Positions 43,668 through 52,106 of a DNA stretch of 64,000 nt are shown here, in pieces; position 1 is the stretch's first letter, and each line of letters starts with the position of its first letter. A model generated the notes under the pieces. The model saw only the letters and a list, made by a program, of their open reading frames with translations, had not been told where the DNA came from and did no database searches. Source of the DNA: Wocania ichthyoenteri Th78 (lineage in GTDB: Bacteria; Bacteroidota; Bacteroidia; Flavobacteriales; Flavobacteriaceae); contig NZ_KN525716.1 in assembly GCF_000789235.1 (NCBI RefSeq), forward strand, positions 2,958,100 to 3,022,099, written 5' to 3'. Position numbers and translations under genes: made by a program.

Positions 43668-44177
43668 TTATTCTATTAATAAATCTTCAATATTTGTGTT
43701 ATTTAATAAATAATCTTCTAATAAATCTTCTGAAATATTGGTGTTTATAAATGTTTCTGAACTTAATTCTTCTTCGGTTAATAAAGTGGCTAACTCGTAA
43801 GTTGTAAAACCTTCTTCAACTAAATAATTTTCAATAGAAGCTGTTTCTAACGAATCGAAAGTTAATTTTTCTGAAGCATTAAAAGTGATGCTAAACATAA
43901 GTATTAAACTTGCAGCTACTGCAGATGCATAAGCTACTTTTCTCCATGAAAATAAGGAGATTACTTTGGTTTCTTCTTTATTATCGAGGCTGCTTAAAAT
44001 TTTATCATCAACGGTTTTAAAATAATCGTCTGGAACTTTAAACCCTGTCGATTTACTAACCTTTAATTCATCTTTATTTTTTAATTTGGTTAAAAGAATT
44101 TCATCAAAAGACTCGAAATATTTTCCTGGTGTTTTAAAACCTGAAGACTTTATGTTATGTAAATTGTTGTTTTTCAT
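43668..44177 (-). CDS. Single-pass membrane protein of the ECF locus, possible anti-sigma factor
   Basis: 169 residues. The N-terminal half holds two tandem ~30-residue repeats (GFKTPGKYFESFDEILLTKLKNKDELKV and GFKVPDDYFKTVDDKILSSLDNKEETKV), then a membrane helix (about 83-104), then a very acidic C-terminal tail (EEGFTTYE...NTNIEDLLIE). It lies between the sigma gene and the basic periplasmic protein. The topology fits a sigma-binding cytoplasmic part with an outside sensor part, but no known anti-sigma domain was recognised. Confidence 0.75.
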   Translation of the reverse strand: MKNNNLHNIKSSGFKTPGKYFESFDEILLTKLKNKDELKVSKSTGFKVPDDYFKTVDDKILSSLDNKEETKVISLFSWRKVAYASAVAASLILMFSITFNASEKLTFDSLETASIENYLVEEGFTTYELATLLTEEELSSETFINTNISEDLLEDYLLNNTNIEDLLIE

Positions 44178-44209
44178 TTAGTTATTAGACTAATTTCTGT
44201 TTAAAAGGT

Positions 44210-44752
44210 TTAATTTTTAGTTAAATAGTCTTCTATTTTTTTTACTGCAATATGATAGGATGCCTTTAAAGCGCCTTCACTAGTTTCTAAAATAACAGAC
44301 ATATCTTTATATTTGATTTCATTAAAATACTTCATATTAAAAACTAATTGTTGTTTTTGTGGTAACGTTGCAATGGCTTGTTGTAGTTTTAGTTGAATGG
44401 TATCACCTTCAAAATAAACGTCTGTCGTTAAATTATTTATAGCTATTTGTTGTACTTCTTCGCTTGTTACTTGTAATCGTTTTGCTTTTTTGTTAATGAA
44501 CGTAATGGACTCGTTTGTGGCTATTCTATACATCCATGAAAATAGTTTACTATCTCCCTTAAAGTTATTAATATTTTTATAAACCTTTATAAAGGTGTTT
44601 TGTAGCACATCATCTGCATCATCATGCGATTTAACTATATTACGAATGTGCCAATACAAACGCTCCTTATAAAGGGAAAGCAAGGTTTTAAAGGCTTTTT
44701 CTTTATAGGAGCCAGATTTTAATTGTTCTAATAATTGTGAGTCGTCAATCAA
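44210..44752 (-). CDS. RNA polymerase ECF-type sigma factor
   Basis: A 180-residue sigma-70-family protein with region 2 (DADDVLQNTFIKVYKNINNFKGDSKLFSWMYRIATNESI) and region 4 (ATLPQKQQLVFNMKYFNEIKYKDMSVILETSEGALKASYHIAVKKIE), lacking regions 1 and 3 as in ECF factors. The start is TTG at 44752 (MIDDSQLLEQLKSGS); no ATG exists upstream before the stop. It leads the three-gene unit, and regulated release by the two following gene products is inferred. Confidence 0.94.
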   Translation of the reverse strand: MIDDSQLLEQLKSGSYKEKAFKTLLSLYKERLYWHIRNIVKSHDDADDVLQNTFIKVYKNINNFKGDSKLFSWMYRIATNESITFINKKAKRLQVTSEEVQQIAINNLTTDVYFEGDTIQLKLQQAIATLPQKQQLVFNMKYFNEIKYKDMSVILETSEGALKASYHIAVKKIEDYLTKN

Positions 44753-44894
44753 AGAAATAGTTTGCTTGTTAGACTATTAAATATACTAAAAGTTTAATAG
44801 GATTTTTTAATATTTTTAAAACACTGAAAAACAAGTGTTTAATTTATATTTTATCGATTAAGTGTATTTTAAATACGATTAAATGTATTTTTTC

Positions 44895-44925
44895 TTGTGT
44901 AGTCTGTTTTTTTGATTTATGTTTG
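44895..44925 (+). promoter_or_regulatory. Promoter with no protein gene downstream
   Basis: TTG at 44895-44897, a 20-bp spacer and TATGTTTG at 44918-44925 give a strong Bacteroidota promoter on the plus strand. The following 85 bp hold a hairpin and a terminator but no open frame, suggesting a small RNA. Confidence 0.6.
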
Positions 44926-44930
44926 TACCA

Positions 44931-45014
44931 GAAACCTACTTATGTTGCTAGTTTGTCCCCAAGTCTAGCAATGAATAAAAAAAAGGATAGAAACCCAAAT
45001 CTCTATCCTTTTTT
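44931..45014 (+). ncRNA. Candidate small RNA between the sigma and exporter genes
   Basis: After the promoter at 44895-44925, the predicted transcript would contain TTGCTAG (44945-44951) pairing exactly with CTAGCAA (44965-44971) around the loop TTTGTCCCCAAGT, then the hairpin GGATAGA/TCTATCC with a T-run. That is ~80-85 nt with two stems and no open frame. It could belong to a known small-RNA family of flavobacteria (the Rfam Flavo-1 motif is one to compare), but I do not recall its consensus. The alternative is an ordinary terminator for the convergent exporter gene with chance promoter-like bases. Confidence 0.5.
44979..45014. terminator. Bidirectional terminator
   Basis: GGATAGA (44985-44991) and TCTATCC (45002-45008) form a perfect 7-bp stem extended by A and T runs on both sides. 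It ends the minus-strand exporter gene and, on the plus strand, would end the candidate small RNA. Confidence 0.88.
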
Positions 45015-45034
45015 AGTTTTTACAGATGTAGCTT

Positions 45035-46894
45035 CTATTCAAAACTTTGCATTTCTACTAATTTTTTATAGGTACCGTTTTTAGCAATAAGATCGTTGTG
45101 TTGTCCTTGTTCATCAATTTCACCTTTCTTTAAAACTACGATTTCATCAGCGTTTTGTATTGTTGATAAACGGTGAGCGATAACAATAGATGTTCTGTTT
45201 TTCATCATGTTTTCTAAAGCTACTTGTACCAGCCGCTCACTTTCAGTATCAAGTGCTGAGGTGGCCTCGTCTAAAACCATAATTGGTGGACTTTTTAATA
45301 CGGCGCGTGCAATACTCAAGCGCTGTTTTTGTCCGCCAGAAAGTTTATTACCAGCATCACCAATATTAGTATTAATACCTTCTGGTAAATCTTTAACAAA
45401 CTCCCAAGCGTTGGCAATTTTTAAAGCTTCAATTATTTGTTCATCGGTAGCCTTATCATTACCCAATTTCATGTTGTTTTTTATGCTTTCGTTAAAAAGA
45501 ATGGCGTCTTGGGTTACAATACCTAATTGCGCTCTTAAAGAGCTTGTTGTTAAGTCACGAATATCGATACCATCAATTAAAATTTGCCCTTTGTTTACAT
45601 CGTAAAAACGTGTAATTAGGTTGGCTATGGTTGATTTTCCGCTGCCAGATTGCCCAACAAGTGCCACTGTTTTTCCTTTAGGAATGGTTAGAGAAAAGTT
45701 TTTTAATACGTATTCGTCTTGGTATTTAAATGAGATGTTTTTAAATTCAATTTCAGAATCAAAACTTGTTTTCTCAATAGCATTTTCTTTATCCTTTAAA
45801 GGGTTTGGTGTGTCTATAATTTCTTGAATGCGTTCCGCGGCAGCGCCACCTCTTTTAATGTTGTAAAGCGCTCTTGAAATAGCTTTAGCTGGAGTTAATA
45901 TATTATAAGATAAGCCCATAAATACTAAAAATGTACTACCGTCTAAATTAGTTTCGCCCCCAAGTACTAAATTACCTCCATACCATAAAATAACAGCAAT
46001 CATACAAATACCTAAAAACTCACTACTTGGAGACGCTAGATTTTGGCGGTTTAGTAATTTATTTGAAAAATGATAAAACCGTGTTGTTGACTCCTGAAAG
46101 CTTTTATTAAATTTATCTTCTGCACTAAAACCTTTAATGATACGCAGTCCAGTAAGTGTTTCTTCTAATGTAGATAAAAACACACCTTGTTCTTTTTGAA
46201 CGCGATCTGATTTTCGCTTTAAGCTTTTTCCAATTTTTGAAATAATAAAGCCCATTATGGGGATAAAAATGAAAATAAATAAGGTTAGTTGCGGACTTAT
46301 GTAAAGCATTATTGTAATAGTGAAAATAATGGTTAATGGCTCTCTAATAATAAGCTCTAAAACAGATAAAAAAGAATATTGTAAATCTAGAACATCACTG
46401 GTAACTCTCGATAAAATATCACCTTTTCGTTGTTCTGAAAAATAAGAAAGCGGTAATTCTACAGTCTTTTTATAAACATTATTTCTAATATCTCTAATCA
46501 CACCATTTCTAAGAAATACTAAAAAATAATTAGCTAAATAGCCAAAAATATTTTTAAGTAAGAACATAACAATAATTAACCCAACTACAAATACTAATGC
46601 TTTTGAGTCATCTCCACCAGTAAATAGGTGCATGTTGTATGCTAGTGAGTCCTCAATATAGTCATCAATCTCCATCAAACCAGAATAAACAGGTTCACTT
46701 GGGGTAATCTGAGTTATTGCTTCACCACTGCATGGGTCTATATTATCTTTCTTAAAAATAACATCTAGCATAGGTTTTAAAGCTACAAAAGATAGTGTGC
46801 CAAATAAAGCAAAAAACACATTAGAAATAATGTGTCCTATGGCATAACGCTTATAAGGTTTTGCGTATTTTAAAATATTTATAAAATGATTCAT
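45035..46894 (-). CDS. MsbA-like ABC exporter (fused permease and ATPase)
   Basis: A 619-residue half-transporter that works as a dimer. Six membrane helices fill roughly residues 15-335. The ATPase has Walker A GQSGSGKST, the Q-loop, the signature LSGGQKQRLSIARA, Walker B IMVLDEATSALD and an H-loop histidine in VIAHRLST. The sequence fits lipid A/lipid exporters (MsbA type), though multidrug export is also possible. Its ATG overlaps the stop of the phosphohexomutase gene by one base (TAATG), so the two are translationally coupled. Confidence 0.93.
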   Translation of the reverse strand: MNHFINILKYAKPYKRYAIGHIISNVFFALFGTLSFVALKPMLDVIFKKDNIDPCSGEAITQITPSEPVYSGLMEIDDYIEDSLAYNMHLFTGGDDSKALVFVVGLIIVMFLLKNIFGYLANYFLVFLRNGVIRDIRNNVYKKTVELPLSYFSEQRKGDILSRVTSDVLDLQYSFLSVLELIIREPLTIIFTITIMLYISPQLTLFIFIFIPIMGFIISKIGKSLKRKSDRVQKEQGVFLSTLEETLTGLRIIKGFSAEDKFNKSFQESTTRFYHFSNKLLNRQNLASPSSEFLGICMIAVILWYGGNLVLGGETNLDGSTFLVFMGLSYNILTPAKAISRALYNIKRGGAAAERIQEIIDTPNPLKDKENAIEKTSFDSEIEFKNISFKYQDEYVLKNFSLTIPKGKTVALVGQSGSGKSTIANLITRFYDVNKGQILIDGIDIRDLTTSSLRAQLGIVTQDAILFNESIKNNMKLGNDKATDEQIIEALKIANAWEFVKDLPEGINTNIGDAGNKLSGGQKQRLSIARAVLKSPPIMVLDEATSALDTESERLVQVALENMMKNRTSIVIAHRLSTIQNADEIVVLKKGEIDEQGQHNDLIAKNGTYKKLVEMQSFE

Positions 46895-48624
46895 TAGCTT
46901 AATTGCATGTCTTTAACAATAGCTGCTATTTTAGCATTAAGTTGTGCTTCAACGGTTTTAAATTCTGATGCTGAATTTAAAGAGCAGTTAACACTCATAT
47001 AAAATTTAATTTTTGGCTCAGTGCCACTTGGTCTTAAAGCCACTTGTGTTCCATCTTCAGTATAATAAATTAATACATTTGATTTTGGAATATCAATTAC
47101 AGATTCTTCATTAGTTAGCATATTTTTTGAAACTGATAATTGATAATCTTCAATTTTAACCACTTTAGAACCATTAACTATTTTAAGCGGGTTTTCACGA
47201 GCATCAATCATCATTTGTTTTATTTCCTCTGCGCCTTCAATACCTTTTTTTGTTAATGAGATTAAATGTTCTTTATAGAAACCATGTGCTACATATAAAT
47301 CTATTAATGCTTTATAAAGCGAACCACCATTTGCTTTGGCTTGAGCTGCAATTTCGCAAGCTAAAAGTGTTGAAGTTACGGCATCTTTATCGCGCACAAA
47401 ATCGCCTACCATATAGCCAAAACTTTCTTCGCCCCCACCAATAAAATTAAGATCTTTAAAGTCGTGAATTAGTTTAGCAATCCATTTAAAACCAGTAAGC
47501 ACAATTTTACTTTCTACATTGTAAGATGCAGCAAGCTTGTTTAACATTGGTGTTGAAACTATTGTTGAAGCTATAAATTCTTTACCTTTAATTTTATCTT
47601 CTTTTTTCCATTGATTAAGAAGAAAATCGGTCATCATTAGCATGGTTTGATTTCCGTTAAGCAATTGTAATTCGTTTTCTGAATTACGAACTGCAATACC
47701 TAATCTGTCACAATCTGGATCGGTACCAATAACAATATCTGCATTTACTTTATCAGCTAATTCTAACGCCATTTTTAAAGCAGCAGGTTCTTCTGGATTT
47801 GGTGAAGCAACTGTTGGAAAATCTCCATTTGGCACTTCCTGTTCTTTAACAATATGTACATTTTTATAACCAGCTCGTTTTAAAGTTTCTGGAACTGCAG
47901 TTATAGATGTGCCATGTAGTGATGTAAAAACAATTGTTAAATCGTCTTTTGCTGATTGTGGTGTGTTAAAGCTGCCATTGCTTACAGATGCATTAATAAA
48001 AGCGTTGTCAACCTCTTTTCCTATATAGTGAATTAAATTATTATTAGCTTCAAATTTTATATCAGCATAATCTAAATGATCTATCACACTAATAATGGCA
48101 TCGTCATGTGGTGGTACCAGTTGCCCGCCATCTTGCCAATATACTTTGTAGCCGTTATATTCTGGAGGATTATGTGATGCCGTTAAAACAATACCACAAT
48201 GGCAGTTTAAGTGTTTTAATGCGAATGATAATTCTGGGGTAGCTCTTAAATCTTCAAATAAATAAACTTCAATACCGTTAGCAGAAAACACATCGGCAAC
48301 CACTTTTGCTAAAGATTTACTATTGTGTCTACAATCGTAAGCAATTACTGCTTTAGGCGTTTCGTTGGGAAAAGATTTGTGTAAATAATCGCTTAATCCT
48401 TGCGTGTTTTTTCCAAGTGTGTATTTGTTTATTCTGTTGGTGCCAACACCCATAATACCACGCATTCCACCAGTTCCAAATTCTAAATCTTTGTAAAAAC
48501 TTTCTTGAATATCTTCTGGATTACTAGCAATACTATCTTTTATAGTTTGCTGCGTTTCTTCATCAAAAGTTGGTGTTAACCACGTATTTATTCTTTTTAA
48601 AATTTCTGGTTTAATGTGAATCAT
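46894..48624 (-). CDS. Phosphoglucomutase/phosphomannomutase family protein
   Basis: The 576-residue enzyme interconverts hexose 1- and 6-phosphates. The four family sites are present: phosphoserine loop [16 protein letters not shown], magnesium site [10 protein letters not shown], sugar-specificity loop [10 protein letters not shown] and phosphate-binding [12 protein letters not shown]. The long N-terminus and the [17 protein letters not shown] segment match the group of phosphoglucomutase/phosphomannomutase enzymes of Bacteroidota and Firmicutes. It is followed by a coupled exporter gene; together with the nearby glycosyltransferase it suggests envelope polysaccharide or lipid synthesis. 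Confidence 0.94.
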   Translation of the reverse strand: MIHIKPEILKRINTWLTPTFDEETQQTIKDSIASNPEDIQESFYKDLEFGTGGMRGIMGVGTNRINKYTLGKNTQGLSDYLHKSFPNETPKAVIAYDCRHNSKSLAKVVADVFSANGIEVYLFEDLRATPELSFALKHLNCHCGIVLTASHNPPEYNGYKVYWQDGGQLVPPHDDAIISVIDHLDYADIKFEANNNLIHYIGKEVDNAFINASVSNGSFNTPQSAKDDLTIVFTSLHGTSITAVPETLKRAGYKNVHIVKEQEVPNGDFPTVASPNPEEPAALKMALELADKVNADIVIGTDPDCDRLGIAVRNSENELQLLNGNQTMLMMTDFLLNQWKKEDKIKGKEFIASTIVSTPMLNKLAASYNVESKIVLTGFKWIAKLIHDFKDLNFIGGGEESFGYMVGDFVRDKDAVTSTLLACEIAAQAKANGGSLYKALIDLYVAHGFYKEHLISLTKKGIEGAEEIKQMMIDARENPLKIVNGSKVVKIEDYQLSVSKNMLTNEESVIDIPKSNVLIYYTEDGTQVALRPSGTEPKIKFYMSVNCSLNSASEFKTVEAQLNAKIAAIVKDMQLS

Positions 48625-48738
48625 GATAGGCGTTAATTAGTTACACAATTGCAAAAATAAGCAATTCATTAGTTAGTTTATTGTTTTTGTAATTTAGAAA
48701 CAAAATTTAATAACTATAACCTTTTAGCTGTAAATTTT

Positions 48739-49689
48739 TTAATTAAAATTCAATTCGTCTTTAACTAAATAGCGCTTTTTATTTTGCTTGGTGCGTAAAA
48801 TAATTTCGCCTAAAAAACCAGCAACAAAAAACTGAGTACCTATTATCATGGTAGATAATGCAATGTAGAATTGCGGACGTTGGGTAATAAGCCTACCCAT
48901 AGGGTTTATAAAAATTTTGTCAACACCTAAATAGAAAGAAAACCCAAATCCGATGGCAAACATAATAAACCCTAAAGCACCAAATAAATGCATAGGGCGT
49001 TTACCAAAACGTGATAAAAACCAAATAGTTATTAAATCTAAAAAACCGTGTATAAAACGATTCATTCCAAATTTGGTTTCGCCATATTTTCTGGCTTGGT
49101 GTTGTACTACTTTTTCTCCAATTTTGTTAAACCCTGCATTTTTAGAAAGCACAGGAATATAGCGGTGCATTTCGCCATTAACATCAATGTTTTTAACAAC
49201 ATCCAGTTTGTAGGCTTTAAGTCCGCAATTAAAATCATTCAGTTTAACACCAGAGGTTTTTCTAGCGGCCCAATTAAATAATTTTGATGGTAAGTTTTTA
49301 GCTATTACAGAATCGTAGCGTTTCTTTTTCCAACCAGAAACCAAATCGTACCCATCATTTACAACCATATTGTATAACTCAGGAATTTCATCTGGATTAT
49401 CTTGTAAATCGGCATCCATGGTAATTACAACATCGCCTTGAGCTCTCTCAAAGCCAGCGTGTAATGCTTGAGATTTTCCAAAGTTTTTTAAAAAACGGAT
49501 TCCTTTCACTTGTTTATTATTGCCAGATAAACTACTAATAATTTCCCAAGAATCATCGGTACTGCCGTCGTCAATAAAAATAACTTCATAAGAAAAATGA
49601 TTGGATTGCATAACTTTTGCAATCCAATCATTTAATTCTGTTAAAGACTCTTGTTCGTTAAGTAGTGGTATGACTACAGATATATTCAT
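48739..49689 (-). CDS. GT2 glycosyltransferase, polyprenyl-phosphate type
   Basis: A 316-residue membrane-associated transferase. The GT-A domain has VVIPLLNEQESL, a FIDDGSTDDS motif, and the metal site MDADLQDNPDEI. GETKFGMNRFIHGFLDLIT leads to two C-terminal membrane helices (about 230-255 and 270-293). This matches the DPM1/ArnC/GtrB-type family that transfers sugars to polyprenyl phosphate. Upstream of it lies the DUF4199 gene; the phosphohexomutase follows. Confidence 0.92.
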   Translation of the reverse strand: MNISVVIPLLNEQESLTELNDWIAKVMQSNHFSYEVIFIDDGSTDDSWEIISSLSGNNKQVKGIRFLKNFGKSQALHAGFERAQGDVVITMDADLQDNPDEIPELYNMVVNDGYDLVSGWKKKRYDSVIAKNLPSKLFNWAARKTSGVKLNDFNCGLKAYKLDVVKNIDVNGEMHRYIPVLSKNAGFNKIGEKVVQHQARKYGETKFGMNRFIHGFLDLITIWFLSRFGKRPMHLFGALGFIMFAIGFGFSFYLGVDKIFINPMGRLITQRPQFYIALSTMIIGTQFFVAGFLGEIILRTKQNKKRYLVKDELNFN

Positions 49690-49743
49690 TTATATGTTTC
49701 AAAATTTTACACTTCAAAAATACTGAAATTATTTAAGTGAATA

Positions 49744-50259
49744 CTACGCTTCTTTTTTCATTACTAATCCACCAATTAAAGCATAAATTAATCCAAAAAT
49801 AGCACTTAATGCTACCCAAACTGCAGAACCTAACAAAGGGTTTTGAAATTTTTTCATGATTTCCATTTGCTGTTCAACCATTTCTGGTGTAATATTAGGG
49901 TTTTCTAATAGTTTTTCTCCAGTTTTTTCTATCACTTGTCCCATAAATTCAGGATCTATAACATAGTTAAATATTAAACCATAAACTACATTCACTAAAG
50001 CGCTAATAATAGCTATAAGAAGTCCTATTTTTATAGCACTAGACAGGGTCAAAAGACCATTGTTTTGTTTTTTATATGAGCTGATAGCAAACATGATTAC
50101 TACTGGAAATATTATATAGTATAAGTAATTAGGCCATTGGATCCCCTCTAAAGCCATTCCTGTTGCATAAAGAGTTACCGAAATAAGTACCATAATTGCT
50201 CCCAGAATTAATCCGTAATTAACTGAAAAATTACCTGGTGTGAGTTCTTTTGTTTCCAT
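49744..50259 (-). CDS. DUF4199 family membrane protein
   Basis: A 171-residue protein with about four membrane helices (about 15-35, 44-61, 75-97, 146-165). The N-terminal segment GLILGAIMVLISVTLYATGM, the loop with MGQVIEKTGEKLLENPNITPEMVEQQMEIMKKFQNP and the closing ALIGGLVMKKE match DUF4199, a family largely restricted to Bacteroidota with no assigned function. It is 55 bp upstream of the glycosyltransferase gene and may be cotranscribed with it. Confidence 0.87.
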   Translation of the reverse strand: METKELTPGNFSVNYGLILGAIMVLISVTLYATGMALEGIQWPNYLYYIIFPVVIMFAISSYKKQNNGLLTLSSAIKIGLLIAIISALVNVVYGLIFNYVIDPEFMGQVIEKTGEKLLENPNITPEMVEQQMEIMKKFQNPLLGSAVWVALSAIFGLIYALIGGLVMKKEA

Positions 50260-50350
50260 AATATTTTGTTTAATTTGTTAGTTGATTAGTTAGTATTCAA
50301 AGATAACAAAACGTTACATTTTTTGTGATAATAAAAAACATTAAAAAGTA

Positions 50351-50380
50351 TTGTGCATTTACAAAAAATGCTTAAATTTG
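50351..50380 (+). promoter_or_regulatory. Promoter of rpmE (L31)
   Basis: TTG at 50351-50353, a 19-bp spacer and TAAATTTG at 50373-50380 match the Bacteroidota consensus exactly. The L31 start codon is 38 bp downstream. Confidence 0.8.
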
Positions 50381-50417
50381 CAGCTCGAAAATTATAAAGA
50401 ATAAAAAGCGTTTAGCG

Positions 50418-50669
50418 ATGAGAAAAGGTATACATCCAGAAAATTATAGATTAGTAGCATTTAAAGATATGTCTAACGACGATGTGTTTTTAACTAAATC
50501 TACTGCAAATACTAACGAAACTTTAGAGGTTGATGGTGTTGAATATCCGCTTGTTAAAATGGAGATTTCAAGAACATCTCACCCATATTACACTGGTAAA
50601 TCTAAATTAGTAGATACTGCTGGTCGTATTGATAAATTCAAAACTAAATACGCTAAGTTTAAAAAATAA
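50418..50669 (+). CDS. rpmE2: Ribosomal protein L31, type B
   Basis: An 83-residue large-subunit protein starting [21 protein letters not shown], with [37 protein letters not shown], the type B form. It lacks the zinc-binding CxxC of type A L31, so it does not depend on zinc. It is monocistronic, with a clear promoter and terminator. Confidence 0.97.
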   Translation: MRKGIHPENYRLVAFKDMSNDDVFLTKSTANTNETLEVDGVEYPLVKMEISRTSHPYYTGKSKLVDTAGRIDKFKTKYAKFKK

Positions 50670-50690
50670 ACCTAGTTGCGTAAATATTTT

Positions 50691-50723
50691 AAAGCCTTTC
50701 AAAATAACTGAAAGGCTTTTTTT
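50691..50723 (+). terminator. Terminator of rpmE (L31)
   Basis: AAAGCCTTTC pairs with GAAAGGCTTT around a 9-nt loop and is followed by a T-run, 20 bp after the stop codon. Confidence 0.92.
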
Positions 50724-50809
50724 ATGTTCGGTTTTTTGGTGTTCTCGAACACAACGATAACCTGCTATTTTACTAGCTAAAATACGATACAAGTACTTGC
50801 TGTAATGTC

Positions 50810-50817
50810 TATATTTG
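50810..50817 (+). promoter_or_regulatory. -7 box upstream of the GlmU-like gene
   Basis: TATATTTG is an exact TAnnTTTG, 22 bp before the start codon. No TTG at the usual spacing was seen, so the promoter is only partly supported. Confidence 0.45.
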
Positions 50818-50839
50818 GGCTTTCTAAATGTAAGTATAG

Positions 50840-52015
50840 ATGAATTATATTCTTTTTGATGGTCCTTCACGCAATAATTTGTTGCCTTTTACTTTTACAA
50901 GACCCGTTGCAGATATTAGAGTAGGTATTTTAACTATTCGAGAAAAATGGGAGGCCTATTTGGGGTCAACAATAACTACGGTAACCGAAGATTATTTATC
51001 AGATAAATATCCTATGGTTGAGATGGATGAAAATATAATGATAAGTGCCTCCTATCTACCAAATGAAAATTTAATAAACCTTGTAAAAGGTTTAAAAGAG
51101 AATCAAGCTATTTTTAATAAGGAAAATGTTATTGCTTTTTATACTAAAGCTTCTCAAGAAGAAGTTGATTTTGATACTTATGATGCAATAGAATTTAATT
51201 CTGATGTTATAAAAATAGAGCACACTTGGGATATCTTTTCTAAAAATGGAGAGGCTATTCAAGAAGACTTTAATTTAATAACTAAAGATAGAAAATCTCA
51301 ACCTATTTCATCGAGTAATAATATAATTGCATCAGAAAATATTTTTATAGAGAAAGGTGCTTCTTTAGAATTCGCAACACTAAACGCAAGCAGTGGGCCA
51401 ATATATATAGGAAAGAGCTCCGAGGTTATGGAAGGTGCGCTTGTACGCGGGCCATTAGCATTATGCGAAGGTGCTGGAATAAAAATGGGTGCGAAAATTT
51501 ATGGACCAACTACTATTGGACCTTATTGTAAAGTAGGTGGCGAAATAAAAAACTCAGTGCTTTTTCAAAATTCAAATAAAGGGCACGAAGGTTATTTAGG
51601 AAATTCTGTAATAGGTGAGTGGTGTAATTTAGGAGCAGATACAAATAATTCTAATCTTAAAAACAATTATGCTGAAGTACGTATGTGGGATTACGAAACC
51701 GAAGGTTTTGCAAAAACAGGATTACAGTTTTGTGGACTTATGATGGGAGACCATAGTAAGTGTGGTATAAACACTATGTTTAACACAGGAACCGTTATTG
51801 GTGTAAGTGCTAATATTTTTGGTAGTGGTTTCCCCAGAAACTTTATACCTAGTTATAGTTGGGGTGGAAATGCTGGTTTTACAACTTACTTAACTAAAAA
51901 AGCTTTTGAGGTAGCTAATGTTGTTATGGCTAGAAGAGGTTTAGAGTTTACAGAACAAGATAAAGCCATATTTGAACACGTATTTGAAGAAACTAAAAAA
52001 TATAGAAGGTATTAG
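50840..52015 (+). CDS. GlmU-family sugar nucleotidyltransferase-like protein
   Basis: The 391-residue protein begins YILFDGPSRNNLLPFTFTRPVADIRVG, the start of a reduced nucleotidyltransferase-like domain. The second half (about 180-370) is a left-handed beta-helix with hexapeptide repeats (IYIGKSSEVMEGALVRGPLALCEGAGIKMGAKIYGPTTIGP and later). Proteins of this sort in Bacteroidota are annotated GlmU family and are thought to be nucleotidyl/acetyltransferases of hexose metabolism. A typical nucleotide-binding GxGTRM loop is absent, so the first domain may not be a full pyrophosphorylase. Function is not settled. Confidence 0.85.
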   Translation: MNYILFDGPSRNNLLPFTFTRPVADIRVGILTIREKWEAYLGSTITTVTEDYLSDKYPMVEMDENIMISASYLPNENLINLVKGLKENQAIFNKENVIAFYTKASQEEVDFDTYDAIEFNSDVIKIEHTWDIFSKNGEAIQEDFNLITKDRKSQPISSSNNIIASENIFIEKGASLEFATLNASSGPIYIGKSSEVMEGALVRGPLALCEGAGIKMGAKIYGPTTIGPYCKVGGEIKNSVLFQNSNKGHEGYLGNSVIGEWCNLGADTNNSNLKNNYAEVRMWDYETEGFAKTGLQFCGLMMGDHSKCGINTMFNTGTVIGVSANIFGSGFPRNFIPSYSWGGNAGFTTYLTKKAFEVANVVMARRGLEFTEQDKAIFEHVFEETKKYRRY

Positions 52016-52048
52016 TTTAAGAATAATTTGATGTAGTGACTAACTCTT

Positions 52049-52093
52049 AAAAGGTTTAAAATCAAAATATTATATTTGTTTTAAACCTTTTTT
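52049..52093 (+). terminator. Terminator of the GlmU-like gene
   Basis: AAAAGGTTTAAAA (52049-52061) and TTTTAAACCTTTT (52079-52091) are perfect 13-bp arms, followed by T-rich sequence. The loop contains TATATTTG (52071-52078), which fits the -7 box of the next gene, so terminator and promoter appear to overlap. Confidence 0.75.
52071..52078 (+). promoter_or_regulatory. -7 box for the PD40 gene inside the preceding terminator
   Basis: TATATTTG matches TAnnTTTG and lies 28 bp before the next start codon. No TTG at the right spacing upstream was found, so only half of the promoter is supported. Confidence 0.45.
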
Positions 52094-52106
52094 CTTTCTT
52101 AATCTA

